This document shows, in pieces, positions 6,192 to 7,350 of a DNA stretch of 7,350 bases. Within the stretch, counting starts at the first letter, position 1, and each line of letters begins with the position of its first letter. The notes beneath the pieces are model-generated. The model saw only the letters and a program-made list of their open reading frames with translations, was not told where the DNA came from and did not search any database. A program made the translations under genes and the position numbers. Origin of the DNA: Bacillota bacterium (lineage in GTDB: Bacteria; Bacillota; Clostridia; DSM-8532); contig JAEXRM010000078.1 in the NCBI GenBank assembly GCA_023440865.1, positions 1 through 7,350 of the forward strand, read 5' to 3'.

Positions 6192-6228
6192 CCTGCGGCG
6201 GGGGAGTTATCCGCCCGCCAGGCGCAGG
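6192..6228 (+). other. Second, bulged hairpin just upstream of larB
   Basis: CCTGCG (6192-6197) pairs with CGCAGG (6223-6228), and GCGGG (6198-6202) with CCCGC (6214-6218). This leaves a 4-nt bulge (6219-6222) and an 11-nt loop (6203-6213). The eleven pairs in total lie 16 nt before the larB ribosome binding site. Together with the hairpin at 6148-6173 it fills most of the 122-nt gap between the two genes. Confidence 0.45.
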
Positions 6229-6255
6229 CATCCGGAGCCAGGGAAAGGATCTTGC

Positions 6256-7083
6256 ATGGATCAGAAGGAAATCCGTACATTGCTCGAGCAGGTCGCGGGG
6301 GGCGGCCTGACGGCGGAAGACGCGTTCGGCAGGCTGCAGTGGCTTGCATCCAGCGACATAGGGTATGCCAGGATCGATTACCGGCGCGCACTGCGCAATG
6401 GATTCCCGGAGGTCATCTATTGCCCGGGCAAGTCGTTGGACCACATTCGCGGCATCGTGCGCGACATGATGCAGAAAAGCCGGTGCAACATCCTGGCCTC
6501 CCGTGCTGATCGCGCCGCCTACGATGCCATCCTTGATGTCGCGCCCGAAGCCATCTACCATGAAGCGGCACGAACGGTTGTCGTCAAACGGGAACCGTAT
6601 GGCACGACCGCGGGGCATATTCTGGTCGTGTCTGCGGGCACGGCTGACATCCCGGTTGCGGAAGAGGCCGTGGTCACGGCCGAGATCCTCGGCAATTCCG
6701 TCCGCCGTCTGTACGATGTCGGCGTGGCCGGCATCCATCGCCTGCTGGCGGAAGTGGACACCCTCCGCAAGGCGCGGGTGATCATCGTTGTGGCCGGCAT
6801 GGAGGGGGCGCTCCCTTCCGTCGTCGGAGGGCTGGTGAGCCAGCCTGTCATCGCCGTGCCCACAAGCGTGGGGTATGGTGCCAGCCTTGGCGGCATCTCC
6901 GCACTGCTGGGCATGCTCAACAGTTGTGCGTCCGGAGTCGGTGTCATGAACATCGACAACGGATTTGGCGCGGCCTGCCTGGCAAACCGCATCATGAAGA
7001 CCTTCGGGGAGGCTGATGCGGGAGCGGGGGAGGCTGGTGAGGGTACATCCGATTCCCAGGCGAACGGGGGACAATGCCCATGA
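6256..7083 (+). CDS. larB: LarB, pyridinium-3,5-biscarboxylic acid mononucleotide synthase (275 aa)
   Basis: First enzyme of nickel-pincer nucleotide synthesis. It carboxylates C5 of the pyridinium ring of nicotinic acid adenine dinucleotide and hydrolyses the phosphoanhydride, releasing AMP. The N-terminal family part includes RNGFPEVIYCPGKS (47-60). The C-terminal half is a PurE (AIR carboxylase)-like domain with AGTADIPVAEEA (127-138), YDVGVAGIHRLL (153-164), VVAGMEGALPSVVGGL (178-193), PVIAVPTSVGYGAS (197-210) and NSCASGVGVMNIDNGFGA (222-239). Glu183 and Cys224 are 41 residues apart, as recalled for the catalytic Glu180 and Cys221 of Lactiplantibacillus plantarum LarB. An AAGGA at 6245-6249, 6 nt before the ATG, supports the start. 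The last 25 or so residues are a Gly/Ala/Glu-rich tail beyond the usual family end. The stop overlaps the larC start by 4 bp, implying translational coupling. Confidence 0.95.
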   Translation: MDQKEIRTLLEQVAGGGLTAEDAFGRLQWLASSDIGYARIDYRRALRNGFPEVIYCPGKSLDHIRGIVRDMMQKSRCNILASRADRAAYDAILDVAPEAIYHEAARTVVVKREPYGTTAGHILVVSAGTADIPVAEEAVVTAEILGNSVRRLYDVGVAGIHRLLAEVDTLRKARVIIVVAGMEGALPSVVGGLVSQPVIAVPTSVGYGASLGGISALLGMLNSCASGVGVMNIDNGFGAACLANRIMKTFGEADAGAGEAGEGTSDSQANGGQCP

Positions 7084-7350
7084 AGATCCTGTATCTCGAC
7101 ATGCCATCGGGCATCAGCGGCGACATGACGCTTGCGGCGTTCCTCGATGCCGGCGTACCGGAACAGGTGCTGCGTGAAGGGCTGGCACGGCTCGGAATGA
7201 CCGGATATGAGCTGGTGGTCTCGCCTGGCCGGAAGGGCGGCATCACGGGGACCCATGTCGATGTCCGCCTGACAGCGGAGCCCCCTTCAGACCCTGCGGA
7301 TAGCCCGTATGGCCATCCGCACGACCACGGCCATCCGCACGACCACGACC
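7080..7350 (+). CDS. larC: LarC, nickel-pincer cofactor nickel insertase, 5' part (first 90 aa)
   Basis: Only the first 90 codons are in the window. The N-terminus MKILYLDMPSGISGDMTLAA carries the LarC-family signature D-x-P-S-G-I-S-G-D-M, followed by FLDAGVP and a GRKGGITGTHVDV segment (about residues 57-69). LarC inserts nickel into the dithiolated pyridinium mononucleotide in a CTP-dependent reaction, completing the NPN cofactor. A His/Asp-rich stretch begins at residue 78 and runs off the window; such stretches in LarC proteins probably bind or hold nickel. The ATGA overlap with larB and the GGGGGA at 7066-7071, 8 nt upstream, fix the start. In L. plantarum larC is split into larC1 and larC2 and joined by programmed frameshifting; whether this gene is whole cannot be seen here. 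Confidence 0.95.
   Translation, partial: MKILYLDMPSGISGDMTLAAFLDAGVPEQVLREGLARLGMTGYELVVSPGRKGGITGTHVDVRLTAEPPSDPADSPYGHPHDHGHPHDHD
7311..7346 (+). repeat. Exact 18-bp tandem repeat encoding (Gly-His-Pro-His-Asp-His)x2 in larC
   Basis: ggccatccgcacgaccac occurs twice without a mismatch (7311-7328 and 7329-7346), in frame, as LarC residues 78-83 and 84-89. The window ends four bases later, so more copies may follow. Exact DNA identity, not only protein identity, points to recent slippage or selection for copy number. Confidence 0.9.

Noticed and set aside
6134..6255. NiCo (nickel/cobalt) riboswitch upstream of larB
   Set aside because: The two simple hairpins do not show the four-way junction expected of that class. 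A covariance-model search would settle it.
5315..7107. Long minus-strand open frames over larE and larB
   Set aside because: They are codon-bias shadows; larE and larB are unmistakable on the plus strand.

Overview
The window is dense, GC-rich bacterial DNA with five protein genes. No tRNA, rRNA, CRISPR array, insertion sequence or attachment site was seen. Strong AGGAGG-type ribosome binding sites, TG-n extended -10 promoters and the style of the encoded proteins (a Gram-positive-like glycogen synthase and rRNA methyltransferase, and a heparinase II/III protein without a signal peptide) suggest a high-GC anaerobe, most likely a member of the Bacillota (Clostridia or Limnochordia-like). This placement is an inference; no marker gene here fixes it.

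Layout: an RlmI/YccW-family 23S rRNA methyltransferase lies on the minus strand (37-1206). A divergent control region (1207-1481) follows, with an outward-facing extended -10 promoter at each side, a 22-bp inverted repeat and a tract of degenerate 9-bp tandem repeats. Everything to the right is on the plus strand: a heparinase II/III-family protein (1482-3503); a 163-bp gap with a clear extended -10 and a hairpin-rich leader; glycogen synthase glgA (3667-5169); then larE (5294-6133), larB (6256-7083) and the first 90 codons of larC (7080 to the window end).

The most informative part is the larE-larB-larC cluster. It encodes the three known enzymes for the nickel-pincer nucleotide (NPN) cofactor of lactate racemase and other LarA-family racemases and epimerases. 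LarB carboxylates and cleaves nicotinic acid adenine dinucleotide, LarE converts the two carboxylates to thiocarboxylates, and LarC inserts nickel in a CTP-dependent reaction. The LarE has a CxxC pair plus a third conserved cysteine, the pattern of the [4Fe-4S]-dependent LarE type rather than the sacrificial-cysteine type. LarC begins a His-rich metal-binding stretch encoded by an exact 18-bp tandem repeat at the window edge. No larA is visible; it may lie downstream or elsewhere.

Non-coding structure that the genes do not explain: a perfect 11-bp hairpin with a GGAA loop, followed by a second bulged hairpin, between larE and larB; a perfect 20-bp palindrome inside the start of larE; and the 9-bp repeat tract upstream of the heparinase gene. 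No wholly new multi-gene system can be claimed from this window. The candidate structured leader of larBC and the Fe-S-type LarE are the items most worth following.
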